Shown: in pieces, positions 45,029-54,170 of the stretch
Layout of the letters: each line of letters begins with the position of its first letter
How positions within the stretch are numbered: position 1 is the stretch's first letter
Assembly (NCBI RefSeq): GCF_003813865.1
Contig: NZ_RMVG01000006.1
Span: forward strand, 159,789 to 223,788
DNA: 64,000 nt
Source of the DNA: Candidatus Pantoea deserta
GTDB taxonomy: Bacteria > Pseudomonadota > Gammaproteobacteria > Enterobacterales > Enterobacteriaceae
Direction: 5' to 3'
Notes under the pieces: generated by a model
The model's database searches: none
What the model was told of the DNA's origin: nothing
What the model saw: only the letters and a program-made list of their open reading frames with translations
Position numbers and translations under genes: made by a program

Positions 45029-46501
45029 TTATATCGCCTCGTTGATCAGCGCGACGAGTCGATGAAAGCTGGTTTTGATTTCGCTTTCTTCCATGCTGGC
45101 AAACCCAAGCAGCAAGCCAGAAAGGCGAGTATTGCTGGCATAGTAACTCGACAGGGCGCGAACCAGGATGCCCTGGCTATTGGCCCGCTGCGCCAGGCTG
45201 ACATCATCGACGCCCGGTGGTAATTGCATAATCAAATGGAGTCCGGCATTACTGTTATACTGGCCTAAAAAACTGCTTCCCAGTTCCTCATTGATTAAAT
45301 TCACTAAAATTTGCCGACGCCTGCTGTATAACTGGCGCATTTTACGTATGTGAGCCGCATAATATCCTTCTTTGATAAAGTCTGCCAAAGCGGCCTGCGT
45401 CAGCTGATGGCCGCCGCGATAGAGTTCGCTATGTATTCTTTTTAGCGCCGTTTTCAGCTGCGCAGGCAAAACCATATAGCCGAGTCGCAGCGCCGGATAA
45501 AGGGTTTTGCTGAAGGTGCCGACATAGATCACCGGGCTATCGGTCTCTAACCCTTGTAACGCGGGAATAGGCTGGCCAGCAAAGCGAAACTCGCTGTCGT
45601 AGTCATCCTCGACGATCCAGCTTGCGGTTTTTCGTGCCTGAGCCAGCAGTAACTGCCTGCGGCTCAGGCTCATCACCGAACCCAACGGATACTGGTGAGA
45701 AGGGGTAACAAAAATCAGCCTGGGAGGATCACTATGCTCTCCGTCGGGAACCAGGCCCTGTTCGTCCACCGGCATGGTGACGATCTCTACGCCGTTCATA
45801 CGAAGAATATTTTTAATACCCCAGTATCCGGGTTCTTCCGTCCAGGCCTTGTCTCCGGGGTTGCAAAGCGAACGCGTCACCAGGTCGAGCGCCTGATGAA
45901 TGCCTTCGGTAATCAAAATCTGATCCGGCGTACACTGCACGCCGCGCGCGGTGCGCAGATAGTCGGTCAGCGCGGCTTTGAGCATCTCCGAGCCGCCCGT
46001 GGTGTCATAGGTCAACAGCTCAGGTGACCGCTGGCGAGCCTGTCGATCGGTGAATTTTTTCAGCACGCGATGTGGAAAATTCGCGACGTCGGGTACGCCC
46101 GGTAAGAACGCGCCCCACTGTCTGGGGCTTGCGCTTGCGTGCTCAAGCAGCTGTAAGCCGCGCGCCGAGAGAGAGGAATGGTCCTCCGCAACCGCCTTAT
46201 GATCTCTGATGGCAGGCCTGCACTCTAAATTATCCAGCACGCTGTGCGTCACGAAGGTGCCGCTACCCGTACGCGATGAGATATAGCCCTCTGCCTGCAA
46301 CTGTTCATAAACCCGCAATACCGTATTGCGCGACAGCGCCAGCTCGTCTGCCAGATCGCGGGTCGGTGGCATACGCGACGAAGGCGTCAGGTTGCCCGAC
46401 AAGATGGCGTCACAGATGGCGAGATAGAGCCGCTTATGCAGCTTTCCTTCGGAGCAGCTAAAAAATGCTTGTCTGATCACATCTCCGGCAAGTGAGCGCA
46501 T
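45029..46501 (-). CDS. gabR: MocR/GabR-family PLP-dependent regulator of the gab genes
   Basis: 490 residues. An N-terminal GntR winged helix (about 20-90: AICDAILSGNLTPSSRMPPTRDLADELALSRNTVLRVYEQL) is fused to a class I aminotransferase-like domain. The PLP lysine is in YVGTFSKTLYPALRLGYM, and the aspartate in IVEDDYDSEF. GabR proteins bind GABA through PLP and activate gabTD. The gene is divergent from gabT-gabD, with about 100 nt between starts. The ATG at 46501 has AGGA 6 nt upstream. An in-frame ATG 25 codons earlier lacks one and would put the start inside the shared promoter. Confidence 0.85.
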   Translation of the reverse strand: MRSLAGDVIRQAFFSCSEGKLHKRLYLAICDAILSGNLTPSSRMPPTRDLADELALSRNTVLRVYEQLQAEGYISSRTGSGTFVTHSVLDNLECRPAIRDHKAVAEDHSSLSARGLQLLEHASASPRQWGAFLPGVPDVANFPHRVLKKFTDRQARQRSPELLTYDTTGGSEMLKAALTDYLRTARGVQCTPDQILITEGIHQALDLVTRSLCNPGDKAWTEEPGYWGIKNILRMNGVEIVTMPVDEQGLVPDGEHSDPPRLIFVTPSHQYPLGSVMSLSRRQLLLAQARKTASWIVEDDYDSEFRFAGQPIPALQGLETDSPVIYVGTFSKTLYPALRLGYMVLPAQLKTALKRIHSELYRGGHQLTQAALADFIKEGYYAAHIRKMRQLYSRRRQILVNLINEELGSSFLGQYNSNAGLHLIMQLPPGVDDVSLAQRANSQGILVRALSSYYASNTRLSGLLLGFASMEESEIKTSFHRLVALINEAI

Positions 46502-46523
46502 TTGGATCCTGTAAATAAAACGA

Positions 46524-46548
46524 TTTGGTTCTCGAATAAGGTACCAAA
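46524..46548. promoter_or_regulatory. candidate MocR operator between gabR and gabT
   Basis: TTTGGT (46524-46529) and ACCAAA (46543-46548) form an inverted repeat within the 101-nt divergent promoter region. TTTGG recurs at 46501 and 46581, which could be further half-sites. Confidence 0.5.
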
Positions 46549-46602
46549 CGCTGACAGATTGTCTTTCGAACTTCAAATAAATTTGGATGGAAGGGCCTTA
46601 CA

Positions 46603-47883
46603 ATGGGTAATAACAATCTTCAGCAGCGTCGTCTGAATGCCACTCCGCGCGGAGTGGGCGTCATGTGCAACTTCTACGCCAGTTCAGCGGAAAACAGCAC
46701 CCTGACGGATGTCGAGGGCAATCAATATATCGATTTTGCAGCGGGCATTGCGGTGCTGAATACCGGCCATCGCCATCCTCGCCTGGTGGCGGCGATGGAG
46801 CAGCAGCTCAAGGCCTTTACCCATACCGCCTATCAGATCGTCCCTTATGAGAGCTACATTTCTCTGGCGGAAAAAATCAATGCCGTCGCGCCGGTTAAAG
46901 GCGAGCTGAAAACCGCGTTTTTCTCTACGGGCGCGGAAGCCGTGGAAAACGCCGTGAAAATTGCGCGCGCCTACACCGGACGACCCGGCATCATCGCGTT
47001 CGGCGGCGGCTTCCACGGGCGCACCTATATGACGATGGCGCTGACCGGTAAAGTCGCGCCCTATAAAAAAGGGTTTGGTCCGTTTCCAGGCTCGGTTTTT
47101 CATGTGCCATACCCTTCAGAACTTCATAACGTTACCACCGCCGACACCCTGCTCGCCATTGAGCGCCTGTTTAAGGCCGATATCGACGCCAGTCAGGTCG
47201 CCGCGATTATTTTTGAACCTGTACAGGGCGAGGGCGGGTTCAATGTCGCTCCGCCGGAATTGATCGCCGCTATCCGTCGCCTCTGCGATGAGCACGGCAT
47301 CGTGATGATCGCGGACGAGGTGCAGAGCGGCTTCGCTCGTACAGGCAAGCTGTTTGCCATGGATCACTATCAACATCAGGCCGATCTGATGACCATGGCG
47401 AAAAGCCTGGCGGGCGGAATGCCGCTCTCTGGCGTGGTGGGCAAAGCTGAGATCATGGACGCGCCTGCGCCGGGCGGTCTGGGAGGCACCTACGCGGGCA
47501 ATCCCATGGCGGTGGCGTCAGCGCATGCGGTGCTGGATATCATCAAAGACGAACAGCTCTGTCAGCGTGCCGATGCGCTGGGCGAACGCCTGCGCGCGGC
47601 GCTGCGGGATTGTCAGGAATGGTGCGCCGAACTGGCTGATATCCGCGGGCTGGGGTCGATGATCGCGGCTGAATTCTGCGATGCGCAGACCGGGGAGCCT
47701 TCCGCCGCCGCCGCGCAGAAAATTCAGCAGCGGGCGCTTGAGCAGGGGCTGCTGCTGCTGACCTGCGGCCAGTATGGCAACGTGATCCGCTTTCTCTATC
47801 CCTTAACCATTCCCGACGCTCAGTTTGACCAGGCGCTGAGAATCATCGCATCCGCGACAAAAAATACAGGAGAGAGTCGATGA
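46603..47883 (+). CDS. gabT: 4-aminobutyrate aminotransferase
   Basis: 426 residues, the length of E. coli GabT. Class III PLP aminotransferase: FSTGAEAVENAVKIARAYTGRPGIIAF, IADEVQSGFARTG, and the PLP lysine in MTMAKSLAGGMPL. It converts GABA and 2-oxoglutarate to succinate semialdehyde and glutamate. GGAAGGG lies upstream of the ATG. It overlaps gabD by 4 nt and is divergent from the MocR regulator. Confidence 0.92.
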   Translation: MGNNNLQQRRLNATPRGVGVMCNFYASSAENSTLTDVEGNQYIDFAAGIAVLNTGHRHPRLVAAMEQQLKAFTHTAYQIVPYESYISLAEKINAVAPVKGELKTAFFSTGAEAVENAVKIARAYTGRPGIIAFGGGFHGRTYMTMALTGKVAPYKKGFGPFPGSVFHVPYPSELHNVTTADTLLAIERLFKADIDASQVAAIIFEPVQGEGGFNVAPPELIAAIRRLCDEHGIVMIADEVQSGFARTGKLFAMDHYQHQADLMTMAKSLAGGMPLSGVVGKAEIMDAPAPGGLGGTYAGNPMAVASAHAVLDIIKDEQLCQRADALGERLRAALRDCQEWCAELADIRGLGSMIAAEFCDAQTGEPSAAAAQKIQQRALEQGLLLLTCGQYGNVIRFLYPLTIPDAQFDQALRIIASATKNTGESR

Positions 47884-49328
47884 AACTTAACAATCCAGCG
47901 CTTCTTATCGAGAGAAATCTGGTTGAGGGGCAGTGGCTCGGCGCTGATTCGGGCGCCACATTTAGCGTAAGAAATCCCGCGACGGGCGAAGCGATCGCCA
48001 GCGTGCCGCTGCTGGGACGGGCGGAAACGCAGCGTGCCATTGTGTATGCGGAAAAAGCACAGCGCGAATGGAAGCGACGCACCGCGACTGAGCGCGCGAA
48101 AATCCTGCATCGCTGGGTGGCGCTGATTGAGGAAAATCGCGAGGATCTGGCCTGCCTGATCACCGCAGAGGGCGGAAAACCGCTGGCGGAAGCCCGAGGA
48201 GAGATCGCTTACGCCGCCTCTTTTATTACGTGGTTCGCTGAAGAGGCCCGGCGTATTGACGGTGCGCTGTTGCAGCCGGTAAACGCGTCGCAGCGTTATG
48301 TGGTGACGAAACAGCCTGTCGGCGTCTGCGCGGCCATCACGCCGTGGAATTTCCCCGCGGCGATGATCACGCGCAAAGTGGCGCCAGCCCTGGCGTCAGG
48401 CTGCGTCATGATTGTCAAGCCTGCGGAACAGACGCCACTGACCGCGCTGGCGCTGGCCAGGCTGGGCGAAGAGGCTGGACTGCCAGCCGGCGTGCTACAG
48501 GTGGTGACTGGCGATCCGCGGGAAATAGGCGGGGAGCTTTGTCAGCATCCAACGGTGCGCAAACTGAGCTTTACCGGATCCACGGAGACCGGCCGCCTCC
48601 TGATGGCGCAGTGCGCGCCTGGCATCAAAAAGCTGTCTCTTGAACTGGGCGGCAACGCGCCGGTTATTGTCTTTGACGACGCCGATCTTGAGCAGGCGGT
48701 CGCCGGCATTATGGCCTCGAAATTCCGCAACAGCGGCCAGACCTGCGTATGCGCTAACCGCATCTATGTGCAGCGCGGAATTTACGCCGCGCTGTCAGAC
48801 GCGCTGGTCAATGCGGTAAACGCGCTGAAGGTTGGTAACGGTCTGGATGAAAACAATAATCAGGGTCCGCTGATTGATGACCGGGCGCTCACTAAAGTGG
48901 AGGCCCATATCAGTGATGCGCTGGAGAAAGGGGCGACCCTGCTGACGGGAGGAAAACGTCACCCGCTGGGCGGCCATTTCTTTATGCCGACGGTGATCGG
49001 GGACGTCAACCAGACGATGCGTTTCGCTCGTGAGGAAACATTTGGCCCGGTGGCGCCGCTGTTTCAGTTCAGCACGGATGATGAAGTGGTTCAGTATGCC
49101 AACGATACGGAATTCGGTCTTGCCGCTTATATCTTTACCCGCGACGCCCGTCGTCAGTGGCTGATACCTGAGGCGCTGGAATATGGCATGGTCGGCGTCA
49201 ATACCGGTCTGATATCCAATGAAGTCGCGCCTTTCGGCGGGATTAAACAGTCCGGACTAGGCCGCGAAGGCTCCCGCTTCGGCATGGATGAGTATCTCGA
49301 AATTAAATATGTTTGCGTCGCGTTGTAA
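47880..49328 (+). CDS. gabD: succinate-semialdehyde dehydrogenase GabD
   Basis: 482 residues, the same length as E. coli GabD and similar throughout. Catalytic residues are in LELGGNAPVIVF (Glu) and SGQTCVCANR (Cys). The ending EVAPFGGIKQSGLGREGS ... YLEIKYVC is diagnostic. It oxidises succinate semialdehyde to succinate with NAD(P). Co-translated with gabT. A terminator follows. Confidence 0.93.
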   Translation: MKLNNPALLIERNLVEGQWLGADSGATFSVRNPATGEAIASVPLLGRAETQRAIVYAEKAQREWKRRTATERAKILHRWVALIEENREDLACLITAEGGKPLAEARGEIAYAASFITWFAEEARRIDGALLQPVNASQRYVVTKQPVGVCAAITPWNFPAAMITRKVAPALASGCVMIVKPAEQTPLTALALARLGEEAGLPAGVLQVVTGDPREIGGELCQHPTVRKLSFTGSTETGRLLMAQCAPGIKKLSLELGGNAPVIVFDDADLEQAVAGIMASKFRNSGQTCVCANRIYVQRGIYAALSDALVNAVNALKVGNGLDENNNQGPLIDDRALTKVEAHISDALEKGATLLTGGKRHPLGGHFFMPTVIGDVNQTMRFAREETFGPVAPLFQFSTDDEVVQYANDTEFGLAAYIFTRDARRQWLIPEALEYGMVGVNTGLISNEVAPFGGIKQSGLGREGSRFGMDEYLEIKYVCVAL

Positions 49329-49362
49329 TTAATCTGCCGTAGTACTTTGCTCGCATGAGTTC

Positions 49363-49391
49363 CGACGATATTGATTATCGTCGTTTTTTTT
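49363..49391 (+). terminator. rho-independent terminator of gabTD
   Basis: CGACGATA (49363-49370) pairs with TATCGTCG (49376-49383) over TTGAT, followed by eight Ts. Confidence 0.88.
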
Positions 49392-49428
49392 GCCTTTAAA
49401 CCGCCGTGAAGCTTATTCAGGAGGCTAA

Positions 49429-50700
49429 ATGAACACCCTGTCATTTCTCAGTAATCATAAAGATTCCGCATGGACCATTTTTGTCGCTCAGGTTGAACGC
49501 GTTCTTCCGCACCTGGGCGACCTGACATTCTGGGCATCAACTCTGACGCGTCCCAAGCGCGCCCTGATCGTTGATATTCCGCTGGAAATGGATGACGGAA
49601 GCGTCAGGCATTTTGAGGGCTATCGCGTACAGCACAACCTCTCTCGCGGGCCGGGAAAAGGCGGCGTGAGGTTTCACCCGGCCGTCACGCTTGAAGAGGT
49701 GATGGCGCTGTCCGCCTGGATGACAATAAAATGCGCCGCGCTTAACTTACCTTTCGGCGGCGCCAAGGGCGGCATTCGCGTCGATCCGGCCTCGCTGAGC
49801 AAAAAAGAACTGGAGCGGCTTACCCGACGTTATACCAGCGAAATCGGTTTGATTATCGGGCCTCAGCAGGATATTCCCGCGCCTGACGTCGGCACCAATG
49901 CGCAGGTAATGGCATGGATGATGGATACCTGGTCCATGAACGTGGGCGCCACGACGACCGGCGTCGTGACCGGCAAGCCGGTGCACCTGGGAGGCTCGCT
50001 GGGACGCGTTAAGGCCACTGGTCGCGGTGTATTTGTGACCGGGCGAAAGGCGGCCGAACGTTTGCATATCGACGTCAGCCAGGCACGTATCGGCGTTCAG
50101 GGTTTCGGCAATGTCGGCAGCGTGGCGGCTCAGCTGTTTGCGCAGGACGGCGCCAGCATCATTGCCGTTCAGGATCATTCCGCCACTCTCGTTAATGAAA
50201 AGGGCATCGATACCGAAGCGTTGATCGCCTGGCAGCAGGAGCACGGTCAAATCCGCGGTTTTGCAGGCGCTGTCGAAGTTGACCACGACGCGTTCTGGAC
50301 CCTTCATTACGACATCCTGATACCGGCAGCCCTTGAAGGCCAGATCACCGCGTCGCGCGCTGAACGCCTTGATTGCCGGCTGGTGCTGGAAGGGGCGAAT
50401 GGGCCGACCGTTCCGCAGGCGGATGACATTCTGCGCGAGCGCGGCATTACGGTGTTGCCCGATGTGATCTGCAACGCAGGCGGGGTCACCGTCAGCTACT
50501 TCGAATGGGTACAGGACTTCTCCAGCTTCTACTGGTCGGAAAACGAAATTTATCAAAAGCTGGATGCTATTATCCTTCGCGCGTTTGACGATGTCTGGAA
50601 CAAGTCTCTGGAGCTGGACGTGTCGTTGCGCACCGCCGCCTATGCCATTGCCTGTGAGCGTATTCTCATCGCGCGTGAAGAGCGCGGCATTTATCCCTGA
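49429..50700 (+). CDS. Glu/Leu/Phe/Val-type glutamate dehydrogenase
   Basis: 423 residues of the hexameric NAD-type glutamate dehydrogenase family. The substrate loop is [13 protein letters not shown], the catalytic lysine region [13 protein letters not shown], and the nucleotide site [15 protein letters not shown]. It is shorter than the E. coli NADP-dependent GdhA and closer to Bacillus RocG/GudB, which points to glutamate breakdown. Placed after gabTD, it can turn the glutamate made by GabT back to 2-oxoglutarate with ammonia release. AGGAGG precedes the ATG. It has its own transcript, because a terminator lies upstream. Confidence 0.87.
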   Translation: MNTLSFLSNHKDSAWTIFVAQVERVLPHLGDLTFWASTLTRPKRALIVDIPLEMDDGSVRHFEGYRVQHNLSRGPGKGGVRFHPAVTLEEVMALSAWMTIKCAALNLPFGGAKGGIRVDPASLSKKELERLTRRYTSEIGLIIGPQQDIPAPDVGTNAQVMAWMMDTWSMNVGATTTGVVTGKPVHLGGSLGRVKATGRGVFVTGRKAAERLHIDVSQARIGVQGFGNVGSVAAQLFAQDGASIIAVQDHSATLVNEKGIDTEALIAWQQEHGQIRGFAGAVEVDHDAFWTLHYDILIPAALEGQITASRAERLDCRLVLEGANGPTVPQADDILRERGITVLPDVICNAGGVTVSYFEWVQDFSSFYWSENEIYQKLDAIILRAFDDVWNKSLELDVSLRTAAYAIACERILIAREERGIYP

Positions 50701-50706
50701 TCTCCG

Positions 50707-50723
50707 GCCCCGCCGCGCGGGGC
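50707..50723 (+). terminator. GC-rich hairpin after glutamate dehydrogenase
   Basis: GCCCCGC (50707-50713) pairs with GCGGGGC (50717-50723) over 3 nt, directly after the stop. It is followed by pyrimidine-rich DNA without a long T-run. Confidence 0.55.
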
Positions 50724-50786
50724 TGCTCTCTCTGTCGCTGTTCAGCCGCCAGCAAATCTTTAAAAAAACTGTGACATGCGCAATAT

Positions 50787-50804
50787 ACATATAACTTATT
50801 ATGT
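50787..50804 (+). promoter_or_regulatory. 18-bp palindromic operator candidate, copy 2
   Basis: ACATATAACTTATTATGT lies 52 nt before the APC permease ATG. Its reverse complement extends into a 46-nt similarity with the puuP upstream site. Confidence 0.7.
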
Positions 50805-50856
50805 TTTATAAATTACCCTCTATCGCCTGCGATTATGCCATTAAAGAGAGCGACAT

Positions 50857-52338
50857 ATGGAACAGACACCTGAAAAAAATCTCTATATTAATCAGCCTGA
50901 AAGCAAAGAGCAGTTCAAGAGATCTATTGGGCTTATTTCGAACTTCGCGCTTGGATTTACCTACCTTTCACCCTTAACGGCCGTCTATTCGCTGTTTGCG
51001 CTGGCCGTGACGCTGGCCGGTCCTCCCGCGGTGTGGTGGATCCTGATCGTCGCGTGCGGACAGCTGCTTGTTGCGCTGGTGTTTGGCGAAGTCGCTTCCC
51101 AGTATCCAATTACCGGCGGGTTATATCCCTGGGCAAGACGTTTGTGGGGTAAAAAATTCGCCTGGATCGCCGCGTGGATCTATCTGTGGGCGCTGGTGGT
51201 CACCATTACCTCTATTGCTGAATACACCTCAACCTTTGTCGCCTCCCTGTTTCACTTTGCGCAGACGCCGCTCAACCTGTTGATGACCTCAGTGGTGCTG
51301 CTGCTGCTGATGATGGGCGTAAATATGTCAGGCACCAAAAACCTGGCGCGCGTGGCGAAGATCGGGTTTTGGTGTGAAATCGTGAGTGTGATTGCGCTGG
51401 GGATTTATCTGTTGATCTTCCACCGTTCTCAGCCGTTTTCCGTCATCTTCGACTCGATGGGCGTTATGGCGAAAGACGGTAGCTACACCACGGCGTTTAT
51501 GTCTGCCGCGCTGATGGGCCTGTTTATGTTCTTTGGTTTCGAAGCCTGCGGCAACGTGGCGGAAGAGGTCAAAAATCCAGGCAAAAAGATCCCGCTGGCG
51601 ATGATTCTGAGCATTGTTTTTGGCGCCATTTCCGCGGTTATCTCGGTCCTGGGTTATCTCCTCTCCTCGCCGGATCTGATCGATATTGTTAGCGGTAAAA
51701 TCGCCGATCCCATTCCGGCTATTCTTAACGAAGCGCTGGGCAGCACAGGCGCCACGGTATTTATCGTCGTCGCGATCGTCGCTATGCTCTCCTGTATCCT
51801 GTCATTGCAGGCTGCGCTAAGCCGCCTTATTTTCTCGTTCTCGCGCGACAGAATGCTGCCGGGCAGTGAATGGATGGCAAAAATTTCCAAAAACAGCGTG
51901 CCGGATAACGCCATGCTCGTCAGCTGCATCTTGCCCGTCATCATCTGCGTCTGGGTCTACTTTCAGCCGGATAATCTTTCTCGTATCACCGCGTTCGCTG
52001 TGATTGGCATTTATATCTCTTTCCAGCTGGTAGTGTTAGCGGCTTTGCGCCAGCGCCTCAAGGGCTGGAAGCCAGCAGGCGAGTGGACGCTTGGCTCGTG
52101 GGGATTAATCGTTAACCTGTTCGCGCTGCTCTATGGTCTGTGTGGAATTTGGCTGCTCGCTCAGCCAGCCGACGGCGACAGCTTCCTGGATCGCTGGACG
52201 GTGCTGGTGGGTCTGGCGGTGGTGCTGATTGCCGGCCTGCTTTATATGGCTATCGCCAAACCCTTCGGGCGCTCCAGCGCGCCAGAAAATGACGCCATTG
52301 AGTACGCCAGCAAGCTCAGGGCGGAAGAGGGCGTTTAG
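50857..52338 (+). CDS. APC-family amino acid/GABA permease (amino acid-choline transporter branch)
   Basis: 493 residues with 12 membrane spans. It resembles the amino acid-choline transporter branch that includes GABA permeases: SIGLISNFALGFTYLSPLTAVYSLF, GEVASQYPITGGLYPWARRLWG, and FGFEACGNVAEEVKNPGKKIP. Import of GABA or a related amino acid fits the flanking gab genes. Its promoter region shares the 18-bp palindrome with the puuP-like gene. A strong terminator follows. Confidence 0.82.
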   Translation: MEQTPEKNLYINQPESKEQFKRSIGLISNFALGFTYLSPLTAVYSLFALAVTLAGPPAVWWILIVACGQLLVALVFGEVASQYPITGGLYPWARRLWGKKFAWIAAWIYLWALVVTITSIAEYTSTFVASLFHFAQTPLNLLMTSVVLLLLMMGVNMSGTKNLARVAKIGFWCEIVSVIALGIYLLIFHRSQPFSVIFDSMGVMAKDGSYTTAFMSAALMGLFMFFGFEACGNVAEEVKNPGKKIPLAMILSIVFGAISAVISVLGYLLSSPDLIDIVSGKIADPIPAILNEALGSTGATVFIVVAIVAMLSCILSLQAALSRLIFSFSRDRMLPGSEWMAKISKNSVPDNAMLVSCILPVIICVWVYFQPDNLSRITAFAVIGIYISFQLVVLAALRQRLKGWKPAGEWTLGSWGLIVNLFALLYGLCGIWLLAQPADGDSFLDRWTVLVGLAVVLIAGLLYMAIAKPFGRSSAPENDAIEYASKLRAEEGV

Positions 52339-52368
52339 TGGTTTAGCTGTCTCCTGTGTCGCCGCTTA

Positions 52369-52400
52369 AGCCGTAGCCATTAGCGCTACGGCTTTTTTTT
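52369..52400 (+). terminator. rho-independent terminator of the APC permease
   Basis: AGCCGTAGC (52369-52377) and GCTACGGCT (52385-52393) form a perfect 9-bp stem followed by eight Ts. Confidence 0.9.
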
Positions 52401-52415
52401 ATCAGGACAGCACGG

Positions 52416-53099
52416 TTACTGCTGGTAGAGGAGGGTATAGCTGTTTTGGTCAATGACCTTCTGGCCTTCCGCATGGAACAGTTCGCCAATGCGGAGGCGA
52501 GGATTGGTCGAGAAAATGATTCGGCCGTCAGGGTTGGTCAGGATGATCTTCTCCCCGGCGCAGAGCGGTAAAAGCTCTTCCTCAACGCGGCTGACGAGGA
52601 TATCGAGCGCCGCGACGCCCAGCACTTTATCCTCGATCACCACGGGCACGGCGGCGGTCAGCGTCAGCGAGGTGTTGCAGATATAGTCGACGTAAGGGCC
52701 GTGGATATAGGCCCTGCCTTCGGCAACCGGGGTTTTAAACCATTCAAAGGTGCGAAAATCCAGCCTCTGCTGCGTGGCCTGATCAAGATCGAGACTGACC
52801 TGCTTTAAGCCTTTATCTTTTTTGTACCACCACTCAAGCAGCCAGTACTCCCGCACCGCGCCTGCGCTTTCAATATGACTCGCAAAACCCGCTCCGGAGC
52901 AGTAAAGGTTGTGATTAAGGGTGTGTTTGATATGAGACTGAATAGCGCTTTTAACGCCGGGCTCCAGTAAAATTTCCGGGCGGCTCTCCTTCAGAGATTG
53001 CCTGATTTTCTCTGCTAATAAACCAGTACTCTCGACAGTGGAGTTAATGATGTCGTTAATTTTACGGGTTAGCGCGCTAAGGTGCTCTGCGTGATTCAT
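52416..53099 (-). CDS. soluble Cache-domain sensor protein
   Basis: 227 residues made only of a helical N-terminus (about 1-45) and a Cache-like sensor domain: REYWLLEWWYKKD, HGPYVDYICNTSLTLTAAVPVVIEDKVLGVAALDIL, ILTNPDGRIIFSTNP. There is no signal peptide, membrane span or output domain. Most Cache domains sense ligands outside the cell on chemoreceptors or kinases, so a cytoplasmic stand-alone form probably works with a partner. It lies 23 nt downstream of a GntR gene in the same operon, amid polyamine genes, so it may bind an amine and modulate that regulator. Confidence 0.75.
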   Translation of the reverse strand: MNHAEHLSALTRKINDIINSTVESTGLLAEKIRQSLKESRPEILLEPGVKSAIQSHIKHTLNHNLYCSGAGFASHIESAGAVREYWLLEWWYKKDKGLKQVSLDLDQATQQRLDFRTFEWFKTPVAEGRAYIHGPYVDYICNTSLTLTAAVPVVIEDKVLGVAALDILVSRVEEELLPLCAGEKIILTNPDGRIIFSTNPRLRIGELFHAEGQKVIDQNSYTLLYQQ

Positions 53100-53122
53100 T
53101 TTCTACACTGCCTATACGGTTA

Positions 53123-53848
53123 TTATTCAGAGTGGTAATTCATTTTCTTTTCTAATAAATATTCGGTAAAGGTATCAATAAGCTGTGACGCTGCCTGAAC
53201 GGCTGCCTGCTCTGAATGGGAAGCCAGCGCCTCTGTCAGCACAGCATAGAGCGCGATCACCTCGCGATGAATATCGCGGGAACGGTACAGCGCGGCGACT
53301 AAAGAGGCCCACTCCGCCTGCAGTTGCAGTTCCTGATTGGCGAGCCTGGCGGATTGGGAGCATGCCGCGATGGCCAGCAGGCAGCGCATATCCGCCTGAG
53401 TTCTCTGCTCCGGCGTTTCCGCCTTTGCCAGCACCTCAGTAAATTCCAGCAGCCGATTCAAATCCGCTTGAGTCATCCTGCGCGATGCGAGCCTCGCGCT
53501 GTGACTGATTATCGCGCTGTGCATTTCCCCCAAATCGGCGAGGTAATCCGTGCTGATACTTCGAAAGGGGTGAAGATTCTTGCCCGATTCGGGAACGGTT
53601 TCGCAGACAAAGCTGCCGCCGTTGCGGCCACGCACCGTATGAATCAGTTCGTTCGCGCGTAAAGTATTCAACGCTTCGCGGATGGTAATATGCGAAACGC
53701 CCATCATCTTTGCCAGATCCGACTCGTTTGGCAGCTGTTCATGCGGTTCAAGCAGGCCGGTGACAATAGCATTAGTAAGACGCTGAACGATTTGATCAGA
53801 ACGACTAGCCTGTCCAATAGGGGCGAATATAACCGCGTGAGTAATCAT
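53123..53848 (-). CDS. FadR/GntR-family transcriptional regulator
   Basis: 241 residues. The N-terminal winged helix spans about 15-85 (QRLTNAIVTGLLEPHEQLPNESDLAKMMGVSHITIREALNTLRANELIHTVRGRNGGSFV), followed by an all-helical FCD-type effector domain. It is divergent from the aminobutyraldehyde dehydrogenase gene and co-transcribed with the Cache protein. It is a candidate to bind the ACATA-N8-TATGT palindrome found before three genes of this locus. A weaker related stretch (ACATAAACATACC) occurs just upstream of its own start. Confidence 0.85.
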   Translation of the reverse strand: MITHAVIFAPIGQASRSDQIVQRLTNAIVTGLLEPHEQLPNESDLAKMMGVSHITIREALNTLRANELIHTVRGRNGGSFVCETVPESGKNLHPFRSISTDYLADLGEMHSAIISHSARLASRRMTQADLNRLLEFTEVLAKAETPEQRTQADMRCLLAIAACSQSARLANQELQLQAEWASLVAALYRSRDIHREVIALYAVLTEALASHSEQAAVQAASQLIDTFTEYLLEKKMNYHSE

Positions 53849-54130
53849 AATCTTCTCTGAAAGTCCCTTCTACAGGGCGCCATACTTAACATAAACATAC
53901 CTGTCACGAAAGAGGTAAATACCGTCGAGTAATGGGTTAAAAGATTCACAAAACCGCGCCCACTCTTTCCTCTCTTCTTTGCCGATGCCGTCCAGTGCGC
54001 AGTTGCGTTATCGACCCGATACGTGCGGCTACCCGTTGGTTACGGAAAGAATTGTAATCGATTTGTTAGAAATGCGATGCGCTTCATGTTGTCGGGACGC
54101 GATGATTGAAATAGCGGCTGATAATATATT

Positions 54131-54148
54131 ACATAATATCTTTTATGT
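54131..54148 (+). promoter_or_regulatory. 18-bp palindromic operator candidate, copy 3
   Basis: ACATAATATCTTTTATGT, with the same ACATA-N8-TATGT arms as copies 1 and 2. It lies 22 nt before the dehydrogenase ATG, a position where a bound protein would block transcription start or elongation. Confidence 0.65.
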
Positions 54149-54170
54149 ATTCGGGCGAACGGAGAAGGCG

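Noticed and set aside
50771..50786. CRP-like site (TGTGAC...) next to the palindrome before the APC permease
   Set aside because: Only one half (TGTGA) fits. The second half-site does not match TCACA at the right spacing.
49747..50790. A 347-residue minus-strand open frame opposite glutamate dehydrogenase
   Set aside because: Antisense shadow of a well-conserved dehydrogenase. Composition is Arg/His-rich without known motifs.
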